Assembly (NCBI GenBank): GCA_009787945.1
Contig: WQSI01000014.1
Location: forward strand, 1 to 22,963
From: Defluviitaleaceae bacterium
GTDB taxonomy: Bacteria > Bacillota > Clostridia > Lachnospirales > WRAX01
Direction of reading: 5' to 3'
Length of the DNA stretch: 22,963 nt
Below, piece by piece: positions 1-6,676 of this stretch (the first letter of the stretch is position 1; every line of letters starts with the position of its first letter). The notes under the pieces are model-generated. The model saw only the letters and a list, made by a program, of their open reading frames with translations. It ran no database searches and had not been told where the DNA came from. Position numbers and translations under genes: made by a program.

Positions 1-604
1 GGTTGCTTGTGTCAATTACATGAGCGTCTTCTGCCACTTTTAAAGGGGAAGAGGCGCGATTCATGTCTTGGTGGTCACGGCTGGCAATTTGCGCAGAAAT
101 GTCATCAAAATCCGCAGGCTGACCAAGCTCTGTCAGCTCCGCCACCCTCCTTAAAGCGCGAGACCCAACAGATGCATCAAGGTAAATTTTAACATCCGCA
201 TCAGGAAAAACCACTGTTCCAATATCCCGCCCATCCATTATAACATCCTGCCCCTGTGCCAACTGCCTAGACAAGCCAACAACCCATTCACGAAGCTTGT
301 GAAAACGCGCCACGGCAGACGCTGCTACCCCAACATCCGCCGTGCGGACAGCAGTTGTCACGTCCTCCCCATTCAAAAAGATATGTTGCGCCTTGTCGAT
401 ATATTTTATTTCCAGGGAAATATTTTCGACAAGAGCCGTCACGACAACTTCATCGTCAAGGCTTGCCCCTGCGCGAATCGCATATAAGCCCAAAGCGCGG
501 TACATTGCCCCGCTGTCAATATACATACATCCCAATCGCATTGCCAACGCCTTTGCCACTGTGCTTTTGCCAGAAGCCGATGGACCATCAATTGCAATTT
601 GCAT
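1..604 (-). CDS. cmk: Cytidylate kinase, 3' end cut by window
   Basis: Phosphorylates CMP and dCMP with ATP in the cytosol (pyrimidine salvage). On the minus strand the protein starts MQIAIDGPSASGKST, with the P-loop at residues 7-15. It continues with the family's SGAMYRAL segment (about residues 32-39), a DGRDIGT motif near residue 130, and a SRDHQDMNR stretch near the end. 201 codons are visible and the family usually has about 220-230, so roughly 20 residues lie outside the window. The start at 604 is supported by a GAGGGGGC ribosome binding site and by the stop of aroH overlapping its ATG (TAATG), which suggests translational coupling. No broken reading frame seen. Identification is firm. 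Confidence 0.95.
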   Translation of the reverse strand, partial: MQIAIDGPSASGKSTVAKALAMRLGCMYIDSGAMYRALGLYAIRAGASLDDEVVVTALVENISLEIKYIDKAQHIFLNGEDVTTAVRTADVGVAASAVARFHKLREWVVGLSRQLAQGQDVIMDGRDIGTVVFPDADVKIYLDASVGSRALRRVAELTELGQPADFDDISAQIASRDHQDMNRASSPLKVAEDAHVIDTSN

Positions 605-966
605 TATTTTGCCCCCTCTACCAAATCAGGCCGCAGAACCTCTGCCCCGCCCAAATATATATGCTTTACCTGAGATTGAGCCAGATTAATATCGGCCAAC
701 ACTTCCACGCGAATACATTTCGGCAACGCCCCCACCACATCCATAGACTGCAAACAAAGCAAAGACGCGGAAGTAAGCCCCAAATCCCGCGCGGCAACAG
801 CAGGAAAAACCGCATCCAAATCCCTGGTAACCGCAAACGTAATAGAAATCACCTGACCATTATCCAAATCATTTGCCTCAAAAATTTCCCGCAGCAATTC
901 TGTTGTGTTTTTTAAAATGCTCTCTTTTGTGTTTTCGGCACAAATTGCCCCGCGTATAGCTCTCAT
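604..966 (-). CDS. aroH: Chorismate mutase, AroH (monofunctional) class
   Basis: Converts chorismate to prephenate, the branch step to phenylalanine and tyrosine. The 120 residues match the whole small trimeric AroH fold: MRAIRGAI at the start (Arg5, matching B. subtilis Arg7), KCIRVEV (Arg86, matching Arg90), HIYL (Tyr104, matching Tyr108) and VLRPDL (Arg112, matching Arg116). Cys71 matches the family Cys75. The position matching catalytic Glu78 in the CLQ-E-MDV motif is Ser74 here (codon TCT at 745-747), so the enzyme lacks one consensus active-site group. The start has a GGGGA site a few bases upstream. The stop overlaps the ATG of cmk. I see no clear promoter in the 91 bases upstream. Family identification is firm; full activity is uncertain because of the Glu-to-Ser change. 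Confidence 0.92.
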   Translation of the reverse strand: MRAIRGAICAENTKESILKNTTELLREIFEANDLDNGQVISITFAVTRDLDAVFPAVAARDLGLTSASLLCLQSMDVVGALPKCIRVEVLADINLAQSQVKHIYLGGAEVLRPDLVEGAK

Positions 967-1057
967 AATTTAATCCCCGCAATCAAGACATAAAGTGTGT
1001 GCTGTGAAGGGTGGAAATAACGCTACTAATGCTTATGTTCTGAAAATAAATGTACTA

Positions 1058-1351
1058 TTACAGTCCATTTTTTCTTTCAAAATCTACAATCCTTGGAAAC
1101 TCATGTTTGTTTTTGAAGCTATAGTATTTGCGTAGTGAATTTGAATAAGAACCGTTTCCGTCGTTCATGTTTTGTTTTATGCGGCGGAGTGCGTCATACA
1201 TTTTCATGTCGTCTTGGACAATTACATCAAGACTTTCAGACAAGTACTCTTCAACCGCTCGTGCCTTTGACATGCGCGAATTTACGGCTTTAGTTTTGCT
1301 GGTGATATTTGCATCACCAATAAGATATTTTTCAAATTGACTTTCAAGCAT
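1058..1351 (-). CDS. Small hypothetical protein, 97 aa, predicted helical
   Basis: I do not recognise a named family with confidence. The protein is charged and mostly helix-forming, has no signal peptide or membrane segment, and carries a pattern (SNSLRKYYSFKNKHEFPRI at about residues 70-88) that loosely recalls the SAM-like core-binding modules found in integrases and in front of some restriction nucleases; this is only an impression. Translation is well supported: AAGGGG lies about 8 bases before the ATG, and an extended -10 promoter lies upstream with a palindrome overlapping its -10. It is a separate transcription unit between aroH and the phosphoesterase gene, and its -35 lies inside the 3' end of that gene. 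It could be a small DNA-binding regulator. Confidence 0.6.
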   Translation of the reverse strand: MLESQFEKYLIGDANITSKTKAVNSRMSKARAVEEYLSESLDVIVQDDMKMYDALRRIKQNMNDGNGSYSNSLRKYYSFKNKHEFPRIVDFERKNGL

Positions 1352-1474
1352 ACTTATACCCCTTCAAATGTATTTAATAGATGCCCAGCTAGTAAAGCCA
1401 TTTTACCATAGTTTCGATGTTTTTCCGCGAAGTTACCCAAACTGCGTTATGTACACTCTCTACAGTTTGCATCC

Positions 1475-1486
1475 TATCGTATGATA
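1475..1486. promoter_or_regulatory. Operator-like near-palindrome TATCGTATGATA
   Basis: The 12-mer differs at one position from the perfect palindrome TATCGTACGATA at 13448-13459. It overlaps the -10 of the 97-aa gene promoter. A shared repressor site is inferred from the sequence match and from the equivalent placement next to a -10 at both loci. Confidence 0.4.
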
Positions 1487-1512
1487 GTATCACATTTAAC
1501 CCAACGCGTCAA
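1484..1512 (-). promoter_or_regulatory. Sigma-A-type promoter of the 97-aa gene
   Basis: Read on the minus strand: TTGACG (1507-1512), a 17-base spacer, then TACTAT (1484-1489) preceded by TGA, an extended -10. The -35 lies within the last codons of the phosphoesterase gene. A TATCGTATGATA near-palindrome overlaps the -10. Inferred from consensus match only. Confidence 0.55.
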
Positions 1513-1981
1513 GCAAAGTCGGCAAAACCTTGCCTTCTGCGATTTCTACCAGAGCATAGCTTTTGCCCATACTGCCGCGGGGTTGGGTGATGCTGCCAGG
1601 GTTAAGGAAAGTTATTCCGTTATTTTCGAAAACAATTGGCACGTGGCTGTGCCCGAAAAAGCAGGCATCAACCCCAATTTCTGCGGCGTAGGCGGTTATC
1701 ATGCCATACCCCCGCTTAACCCCGTGTAAATGACCATGGGTTAGCAAAATTTTTGCTCCGCCAAGCTCCACAATCTGTACAGGCTCTAGCCTAGAGCCTG
1801 GGTCGCAATTACCAGGCACGGCATAAATGTCCAAGTTTGGGAAAGCGGCTTGAAGCTTGGCGCAATCCCGCAAAACATCCCCTAAAAAGCAAACTGCGAA
1901 AATCTCCTGAGAGTGACGCTGTGTTATGCTTTCCATCAAGTCTGTTCTGCCGTGGCTATCACTAAAAACCAAAATTTTCAT
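1496..1981 (-). CDS. Metallophosphoesterase, MJ0936/YfcE-type phosphodiesterase
   Basis: A small calcineurin-like phosphodiesterase of 161 residues, the usual size. All dimetal-site motifs are visible: SDSH (Asp8, His10), GD (Asp35), GNCD (Asn58), THGH (His82, His84) and GHSH (His111, His113). Enzymes of this family hydrolyse phosphodiesters such as bis-p-nitrophenyl phosphate in vitro; the natural substrate here cannot be read from sequence. An upstream in-frame ATG at 1996 exists, but it sits only a few bases from the predicted transcription start, and GAGAGGTG lies just before the ATG at 1981, so 1981 is preferred. The gene is transcribed divergently from the nitroreductase-like gene. A perfect 10-bp inverted repeat lies inside the coding region at 1780-1800. 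Confidence 0.88.
   Translation of the reverse strand: MKILVFSDSHGRTDLMESITQRHSQEIFAVCFLGDVLRDCAKLQAAFPNLDIYAVPGNCDPGSRLEPVQIVELGGAKILLTHGHLHGVKRGYGMITAYAAEIGVDACFFGHSHVPIVFENNGITFLNPGSITQPRGSMGKSYALVEIAEGKVLPTLLDALG
1780..1800. repeat. Perfect 10-bp inverted repeat inside the phosphoesterase gene
   Basis: Arms CAGGCTCTAG (1780-1789) and CTAGAGCCTG (1791-1800) are separated by one base. On the coding strand it covers the residues around GSRLEPV just after the GNCD motif. It could form a short hairpin in the mRNA. No T-tract follows, so it is not a terminator. Confidence 0.6.
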
Positions 1982-1999
1982 AATAACACCTCTCATGTA

Positions 2000-2029
2000 A
2001 TTATATCTCTTCTTGGTAAATTACGTCAA
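2000..2029 (-). promoter_or_regulatory. Sigma-A promoter of the phosphoesterase gene
   Basis: Minus strand TTGACG (2024-2029), an 18-base spacer, TATAAT (2000-2005). The predicted start of transcription is near 1993, which argues for translation from the ATG at 1981 rather than 1996. Confidence 0.7.
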
Positions 2030-2053
2030 GGCTTTTCCTTAAAAAGTCTTGAC
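2025..2053. repeat. Inverted repeat joining the two divergent -35 boxes
   Basis: Left arm GTCAAGGCTTTT (2025-2036) and right arm AAAAGTCTTGAC (2042-2053) pair at 11 of 12 positions around a 5-base centre. The left arm contains the -35 of the phosphoesterase promoter and the right arm the -35 of the nitroreductase promoter, so one dimeric regulator could act on both genes. Confidence 0.55.
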
Positions 2054-2076
2054 AAATTGCCCGTGTGTGTTATAAT
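2049..2076 (+). promoter_or_regulatory. Consensus sigma-A promoter of the nitroreductase-like gene
   Basis: TTGACA (2049-2054), a 16-base spacer and TATAAT (2071-2076), both hexamers perfect. The predicted transcription start is near 2083, about 32 bases before the start codon. Confidence 0.82.
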
Positions 2077-2114
2077 AAAACCGCTATACAAGCAAGTTAT
2101 TTAGGAGGCATGAG

Positions 2115-2870
2115 ATGGAAAGGGCAAGACTTTTAGCGGCCATCGAGGCGCGCCGTTCTCGTAGAGAGTATAGGGGAAGATATATTGACAATCAGAAATT
2201 ATCCCATTTGCGCAGGTTAATTGGGGAATATACCGCCCAAAGCGGCATACGGATGGAGCTGGCAACAGACAGCGGTGCGGCCTTTAATGGGCTGACAAAA
2301 AGCTATGGCATGTTATCTGGTGTTAACAATTTTGTTGGTATGATAGGCGGCAAAGAGGACTGGCAAACGGCAGAAAAACTAGGCTATTACGGTCAGCTTT
2401 TGGTTTTGGAAGCTGTTTCTATGGGGCTTGGAACATGTTGGGTTAGCTTGACTTTGAAGCGCGAAAACCTGCCCTTTAAGCTATCTAAAGGGGAAGAGGT
2501 GTTGTCCACCATAACCATTGGCGACGTTAGCCCAGAGGACAGTTTAAAAGAAAAATTTGTTCGCGGGATGCTTAACATCCGCAACAAAACTTTAGAAGAA
2601 ATGTTTATTAGTGACGTAGAGCCGCCAAAATGGTTCATTAATGGCGTTCGTGCCGCTCAAAAAGCTCCCTCTGCCATGAAAAAGCAACCCGTGTGCTTCC
2701 GCTATAAAAATGGCGTGGTGACGGCAGGGGTTTCTGACATTTCAGAATTTATGAACGCCCACGACCTGGGAATTTTCAAGCTTCACTTTCAAATTGGTGC
2801 TGGCGGCGGTCAGTGGGAATGGGGCAACCACGGCGTTTACACCCCGAAAGAAGGGCTATCAACCGAATAA
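2115..2870 (+). CDS. Nitroreductase-like protein (putative TM1586 type)
   Basis: A 251-residue protein that looks like the FMN-binding nitroreductase superfamily in its divergent TM1586-like form. Visible features: an N-terminal AIEARRSRREYRGR (the R-R-S-x-R start typical of nitroreductases), a central LGYYGQLLVLEAVSMGLGTCWVS segment matching the family helix and GLGTCW loop, and a TITIGDVS strand. The C-terminal half (WFINGVRAAQKAPSAMKKQP) repeats an R-A-P-S-A element typical of this branch, in which two half-domains make a monomer. Substrate and true redox function are unknown. The ATG has a perfect AGGAGG at 2103-2108 and a consensus promoter upstream. It is a single-gene unit ending at a hairpin terminator. 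Confidence 0.8.
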   Translation: MERARLLAAIEARRSRREYRGRYIDNQKLSHLRRLIGEYTAQSGIRMELATDSGAAFNGLTKSYGMLSGVNNFVGMIGGKEDWQTAEKLGYYGQLLVLEAVSMGLGTCWVSLTLKRENLPFKLSKGEEVLSTITIGDVSPEDSLKEKFVRGMLNIRNKTLEEMFISDVEPPKWFINGVRAAQKAPSAMKKQPVCFRYKNGVVTAGVSDISEFMNAHDLGIFKLHFQIGAGGGQWEWGNHGVYTPKEGLSTE

Positions 2871-2873
2871 ACC

Positions 2874-2911
2874 AAAAGGCAGGAGCGCAAATTGCGACCT
2901 CTGCCTTTTTT
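2874..2911. terminator. Bidirectional terminator between convergent genes
   Basis: Arms AAAAGGCAG (2874-2882) and CTGCCTTTT (2901-2909), followed by T residues on the plus strand and by an A/T tract on the other side. A second small hairpin, CGCAA-A-TTGCG, sits in the loop. It lies between the nitroreductase-like gene (+) and the DUF445 gene (-), so it can serve both. Confidence 0.85.
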
Positions 2912-2915
2912 ATTA

Positions 2916-4073
2916 TTATGAAATAATAGCAGGGATAAACCCGATAAAAAACCCAAGCACACCCCCGAGAATGGCTATCCATTTCAGCTGCTTGCCCACA
3001 ACAGACAGAAGAAGGCTCTCCATTTCCTTAATGTCCATCTCGTTAATTTTTTCTTCTACAATTGCAGGTATGTTTATTATATCCACCAAATGCTGCCCTG
3101 CCTTTTCTGCCAAAAAGGCAACAATGGGTCGGGTGATAGAAGCCACATCCTTATCCCTTGCAGATTTTGGTAAAATATCAGCGGGCGACATAGAAAGTAT
3201 TGCCTTTGCGGCTTTGTCGGCATGACCTTCATCTTTTATGTAGGCGGCAAGATTTGTTAGGGTGGTGGTTGCCCATGTCCTTGCGTGTTCAGGAATGTCA
3301 TCAAAGCTTTGTTCAAGAAGCCAGTCAATTGCTTTGTCTGCATTTTCTGAGAGCAGAGCTTGTCCTGCATCGCTTTCCAAAAACTCTAGCAAACTATCGG
3401 TCATGTTGTCATAAATTTTGTCGGGGTTAATGAACATGCCAATCAACCCCTTTGCATTGTCTTTGATGATTTTTGTGGCAGTTTGGCGCAAAAACTGCTC
3501 CCCTGTGGGATGCTCTAAAATTTTGCGGCACAAATCAGCCGATTGGGGTATGCGGCTTTTTATCATGTTTTTAAGGTGGTCAACGGCAACGGACGGCACA
3601 AGGTCGCCTATTTTTTTGCCCCTGCCAGCCCCTGCAATAAAATCTGGTGCTGCGGTTTGGGATATGTAGTCAATGGCGGTGTGAACCCGTGTTGTCACCT
3701 GGGCAGACAGCTCCTGTTCCGAAATGCCAAGCCCCACCGAAACCATATCCCCCAAACTTCGGCTGTCATCTAAAAAGCCCTCAAAAGCCTTGGTAGCCTT
3801 GGCAGACACCATGTCAATAACCCCTGTGTTGCTAACGGCTTCCACTAACGCCTCTGGCGTAAGCACAGACTCACCAAGGACCTCCCCTATATTTTTGGCA
3901 AGCTCTGCCTTTTCCTTGGGAATAAGCCCTGGGGTGAAGGGTAAGACGAAACCCCCAATCCGAATTTGCCGATGGGGGCGAAAAAGCATTACAATCGCTA
4001 AAACATTGGTCGAAAAGCCAATAACAGCCCCCACCACAGGCACAATGAAAAAGCTTAGGGTATCACCAAACAT
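2916..4073 (-). CDS. DUF445 family membrane protein
   Basis: A 385-residue protein of the DUF445 (B. subtilis YheB-like) family. The N-terminus is a membrane segment (FFIVPVVGAVIGFSTNVLAIVMLF) followed by the family hallmark FRPHRQIRIGGFVLPFTPGLIPKEK, at about residues 32-55. A long helical soluble region follows, and a C-terminal membrane segment (IAILGGVLGFFIGFIPAIIS) ends the protein. The biochemical role of the family is not established; members are often annotated only as conserved membrane proteins. It overlaps the 3' end of rex by 11 bases, and its own ribosome binding site is weak, so translational coupling to rex is likely. A redox link is inferred from context only. Confidence 0.85.
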   Translation of the reverse strand: MFGDTLSFFIVPVVGAVIGFSTNVLAIVMLFRPHRQIRIGGFVLPFTPGLIPKEKAELAKNIGEVLGESVLTPEALVEAVSNTGVIDMVSAKATKAFEGFLDDSRSLGDMVSVGLGISEQELSAQVTTRVHTAIDYISQTAAPDFIAGAGRGKKIGDLVPSVAVDHLKNMIKSRIPQSADLCRKILEHPTGEQFLRQTATKIIKDNAKGLIGMFINPDKIYDNMTDSLLEFLESDAGQALLSENADKAIDWLLEQSFDDIPEHARTWATTTLTNLAAYIKDEGHADKAAKAILSMSPADILPKSARDKDVASITRPIVAFLAEKAGQHLVDIINIPAIVEEKINEMDIKEMESLLLSVVGKQLKWIAILGGVLGFFIGFIPAIIS

Positions 4074-4731
4074 TCCATATACCTGTTCCGTTTAATGTGG
4101 TTTCTTCGTTTATTTTGTAGGATAATGTGGCAAGGCTGTCCTGCAGGCGAATGTTTTCTACTGGTATACGATTTGGCATTTGCAAGTCAACACAGGCAAA
4201 ATTCCAAATGCCCCCAATTCTCGTTCCTGCAAGAACCTTGGAAATTTCAATGGCTTCTTTGTTTGGCAGAGTGATAACGGCAACATCCACATTGTTCTTT
4301 GATAAATACTCCTCAATCCCAAGCAGGTCTTGAACCACAAAACCAGACACGGTTTTGCCTACAAGGTCTGGGTCTGGGTCAAAAGCTGCCACAAAGCTAA
4401 ACCCCTTAGCGATAAGACCTGGGGTTTCCAGCAACGCAGCCCCAAGCCCTGACGTGCCAAGCAAAACCATGGTATGTTTGTTATCAAGCCCAAGGATATA
4501 TTGCATTTCTTTTTGCAAAAATGCCACATTGTAGCCATATCCCTGTTGCCCAAAACTGCCAAATTGGTTTAAATCTTGCCTAACTTGACTGGCAGTAACC
4601 CCCATGCGCTCTGCAAGCTCCCTAGACGAAATCCTCCAAATATCCTTCTCCATTAACCTGGTCAAAAAGCCGTAATAACGCGGCAAACGCCGAATTACAG
4701 CAGTTGAAATTCTTTTGTTTTCATTAGACAT
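4063..4731 (-). CDS. rex: Redox-sensing transcriptional repressor Rex
   Basis: Rex senses the NADH/NAD+ ratio and represses fermentation and respiration genes in Gram-positive bacteria. The 222 residues show the winged-helix N-terminus (STAVIRRLPRYYGFL, then ISSRELAERMGVTASQVRQDLNQFG with the recognition helix), the QQGYGYNV linker and a Rossmann domain from about residue 85. The nucleotide loop reads GTSGLG (residues 92-97), where the family normally has G-x-G-x-x-G, so the second glycine is Ser94. FACVDLQMP, in the later part, also fits. AAGGGGAGG precedes the ATG and a perfect-consensus promoter lies upstream. I looked for a Rex operator there and found no convincing one. Confidence 0.95.
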   Translation of the reverse strand: MSNENKRISTAVIRRLPRYYGFLTRLMEKDIWRISSRELAERMGVTASQVRQDLNQFGSFGQQGYGYNVAFLQKEMQYILGLDNKHTMVLLGTSGLGAALLETPGLIAKGFSFVAAFDPDPDLVGKTVSGFVVQDLLGIEEYLSKNNVDVAVITLPNKEAIEISKVLAGTRIGGIWNFACVDLQMPNRIPVENIRLQDSLATLSYKINEETTLNGTGIWNVW

Positions 4732-4789
4732 ATGCAGCCTCCCCTTTGCTCAAGAAATAACCCCAAATAAAAACCCTATCTAGTGTTAT

Positions 4790-4818
4790 ATTATATATTT
4801 ACCGACAAGTTTTGTCAA
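4790..4818 (-). promoter_or_regulatory. Consensus sigma-A promoter of rex-DUF445
   Basis: Minus strand TTGACA (4813-4818), a 17-base spacer, TATAAT (4790-4795). Both hexamers and the spacing are ideal. I see no strong terminator between the MacB-type gene and this promoter, so some read-through into rex is possible. Confidence 0.85.
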
Positions 4819-4844
4819 GTGATTTAATTAAGAGCCTTTTTAAA

Positions 4845-6113
4845 TTATTCATACCGAAGAGCCTCAATGGGGTCTAGTTTTGCCGCCTTATTAGCGGGAT
4901 AGTACCCGAAAAATAGCCCAATTAGCATAGAGAAACCAACAGCAATAAAAATTATAGACACAGATGGCAAGGAAGGATTTTCCAAAAGCAGACTACCAAA
5001 ATATCCCAAAACCATGCCTAAAACAACTCCCAAGATGCCCCCGATGGCACAAATTATAACCGCTTCCACCACAAATTGGACGCGGATGGCAGAACTGCGC
5101 GCCCCAAGTGCTTTACGAGTGCCGATTTCCCTGGTGCGCTCGGTAACAGAAACAAGCATGATGTTCATAACCCCCACGCCCCCAACAACCAGCGAAATGC
5201 CTGCAATAACCGCAACGGCAATTGCTAGGGTGTCCATTATGGTTTCTGTCACCCCCAAAATGGTGTCCATAGGCAGAGCCGCCACGGTAAACCTTGGGTT
5301 ATAACTGTAAAGGGGGCTGAAAAAATCCAAAATATGGCGAACAAATGAGGATATTTCCACATCAGGCTCTACCATAACCACAAAGCTCTGATGCCCTCCG
5401 CCACTGCGGGTTAGCAAATTTGCAGTGGTTATGGGAATATAAAAATCTGTACGGTCTGAGCCGAAAGCCCCCATGCCAGGTATAGGCAAACCCATAGCAA
5501 CATGCTCATACACACCAACAACCATAAAAACGTCAGTATCCCCGCCTATGTTAATGCGAATTTCTTGCCCAAGAGGGTCTGCGCCTTCAAAAAGCTCCTC
5601 GGCTAAATAATTGCTGATGGTAGCTGTATATCTACGGGAAAGCACATCTGCTTCGCTAATAAACCGCCCCCCCAACATGTTTATGTTGTTGGTTTGACCA
5701 AAACCCGCATTAACGCCAACTACAGAAACATTTACCAAAACCTGCCCTTCGCCAGCCCAGCCATTGCCCACTGGGCGGGTTAGCCCCATAGCGGTAATTT
5801 GCGGGTGGTGAAGGTCGCGAAACCGCTCTATCATCTCATCCGTCATCAAATCGCTTTCCAAAGGTGCAGTGGGCGCACCGCCAAACCCCACGGTCAAATC
5901 TGTGCCGCCCCGCGGATGCAATGTCACCTGTATATTATTTGCCCCGATAGAATGCATCTGCTCTGTAACCACATCCGTCATAGCTCCGCCTACGGTTACA
6001 ATGGCGATAACCGCAGAAATTCCAATAATTATCCCAAGCATGGTAAGCAGCGAGCGCATCTTGTTCGCCCGCAAACCCTCCAATGCCAACTTCACATTTT
6101 CCCACAAAAACAT
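4845..6113 (-). CDS. MacB-type ABC transporter permease (FtsX fold), no ATPase partner nearby
   Basis: A 422-residue permease of the MacB/FtsX type. The N-terminus ENVKLALEGLRANKMRSLLTMLGIIIGISAVI includes the typical cytosolic helix and first membrane segment. A large extracytoplasmic MacB_PCD-like domain spans about residues 45-290. Three membrane segments follow, with the signature NIMLVSVTERTREIGTRKALGA between the second and third, and the conserved end NKAAKLDPIEALRYE. These permeases usually work with a LolD-like ATPase and a HlyD-type adaptor, and neither is visible here: the gene is alone between rex and a divergent GNAT gene. GGAGGG precedes the ATG and a good promoter lies upstream. 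A run of seven G occurs in the coding strand near 5670. Substrate unknown. Confidence 0.9.
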   Translation of the reverse strand: MFLWENVKLALEGLRANKMRSLLTMLGIIIGISAVIAIVTVGGAMTDVVTEQMHSIGANNIQVTLHPRGGTDLTVGFGGAPTAPLESDLMTDEMIERFRDLHHPQITAMGLTRPVGNGWAGEGQVLVNVSVVGVNAGFGQTNNINMLGGRFISEADVLSRRYTATISNYLAEELFEGADPLGQEIRINIGGDTDVFMVVGVYEHVAMGLPIPGMGAFGSDRTDFYIPITTANLLTRSGGGHQSFVVMVEPDVEISSFVRHILDFFSPLYSYNPRFTVAALPMDTILGVTETIMDTLAIAVAVIAGISLVVGGVGVMNIMLVSVTERTREIGTRKALGARSSAIRVQFVVEAVIICAIGGILGVVLGMVLGYFGSLLLENPSLPSVSIIFIAVGFSMLIGLFFGYYPANKAAKLDPIEALRYE

Positions 6114-6142
6114 TTGAAACCCTCCGCTTCATACCAATACCC

Positions 6143-6171
6143 ATTATACAGAACGGCGCAAACTTTTTCAA
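6143..6171 (-). promoter_or_regulatory. Sigma-A promoter of the MacB-type permease gene
   Basis: Minus strand TTGAAA (6166-6171), a 17-base spacer, TATAAT (6143-6148), about 30 bases before the start codon. Confidence 0.75.
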
Positions 6172-6179
6172 GTCAATTG

Positions 6180-6208
6180 TGTACAAAGTGAAAATTTTAT
6201 GGTAGAAT
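6180..6208 (+). promoter_or_regulatory. Probable extended -10 promoter of the GNAT-S41-nspC operon
   Basis: TGTACA (6180-6185, 4 of 6 with consensus), a 17-base spacer and TAGAAT (6203-6208) preceded by TGG (extended -10). The only reasonable candidate between the divergent genes on this strand. Confidence 0.5.
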
Positions 6209-6238
6209 ATTTTCATACATAAATTAAGAGGTGAAAAA

Positions 6239-6673
6239 ATGATTACATATACGTGGATTAGCGGAAAACAAGACGAGGCTTTGAAGGATGCCTATATGAT
6301 ACGGCGAGTGGTTTTTATTGACGAGCAAAAAGTGCCTATTGAAGAGGAGGTTATCCCCTGGGAAGAGGAAATTTCTGAGCATCTTACGGTTTATGACAAC
6401 GGCAAACCCGTGGCAGTGGGGCGAATTTTGCGCCATAATGGCAAGTTTATTTTGGGGCGCATCGCTGTGCCAAAAGAACACAGAGGGCAAGGCTTTGGTC
6501 GCCTTGTGACCCAAGCTTTGATTGACAAGTCTGCCGAAATGGGGGCGCAGGAGCTGGAATTATCCAGCCAAACCCACGCCATGGGGCTTTATTCCAAACT
6601 TGGCTTTGTTGCCTATGGCGACGAATACATGGATGCGGGAATACCGCACAAATCAATGAAACGGAGGGTGTAG
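6239..6673 (+). CDS. GNAT family N-acetyltransferase (ElaA/YjcF-like)
   Basis: A 144-residue acetyltransferase that would use acetyl-CoA to modify a small amine or an unknown acceptor. The acetyl-CoA loop is clear: RIAVPKEHRGQGFGRLV with the R/Q-x-x-G-x-G element at residues 82-87. The C-terminal AMGLYSKLGFVAYGDEYMDAGIPHKSM is typical of the ElaA/YjcF subgroup, and the N-terminal VVFIDEQKVP also matches it. AGAGGTG precedes the ATG. It is the first gene of a plus-strand operon; the next gene starts 3 bases after its stop and uses a ribosome binding site inside its last codons. A copy of its last 15 codons is found again at 8096-8143. Confidence 0.88.
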   Translation: MITYTWISGKQDEALKDAYMIRRVVFIDEQKVPIEEEVIPWEEEISEHLTVYDNGKPVAVGRILRHNGKFILGRIAVPKEHRGQGFGRLVTQALIDKSAEMGAQELELSSQTHAMGLYSKLGFVAYGDEYMDAGIPHKSMKRRV

Positions 6674-6676
6674 AAC

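Noticed and set aside
355..915. Long open frame on the plus strand across cmk and aroH
   Set aside because: It is the reverse of two well-conserved minus-strand genes, has no recognisable domain and has an implausible composition.
967..1057. Promoter of aroH-cmk
   Set aside because: No pair of hexamers with acceptable spacing stands out in these 91 bases.
1982..1996. Earlier ATG for the phosphoesterase
   Set aside because: It lies about 3 bases from the predicted transcription start; the ATG at 1981 has a proper ribosome binding site and starts the conserved fold.
2794..4095. Several plus-strand open frames opposite DUF445
   Set aside because: All overlap a conserved minus-strand gene, none has a good ribosome binding site or protein-like composition.
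4732..4844. Rex operator at the rex promoter
   Set aside because: No sequence resembling TTGTTAA-N4-TTAACAA with correct spacing; only weak half-sites.
5668..5676. Run of seven G in the coding strand of the MacB-type gene as a contingency locus
   Set aside because: The frame is intact and the run encodes conserved-looking residues; seven G is short for strong slippage. Noted only as a possible hotspot.
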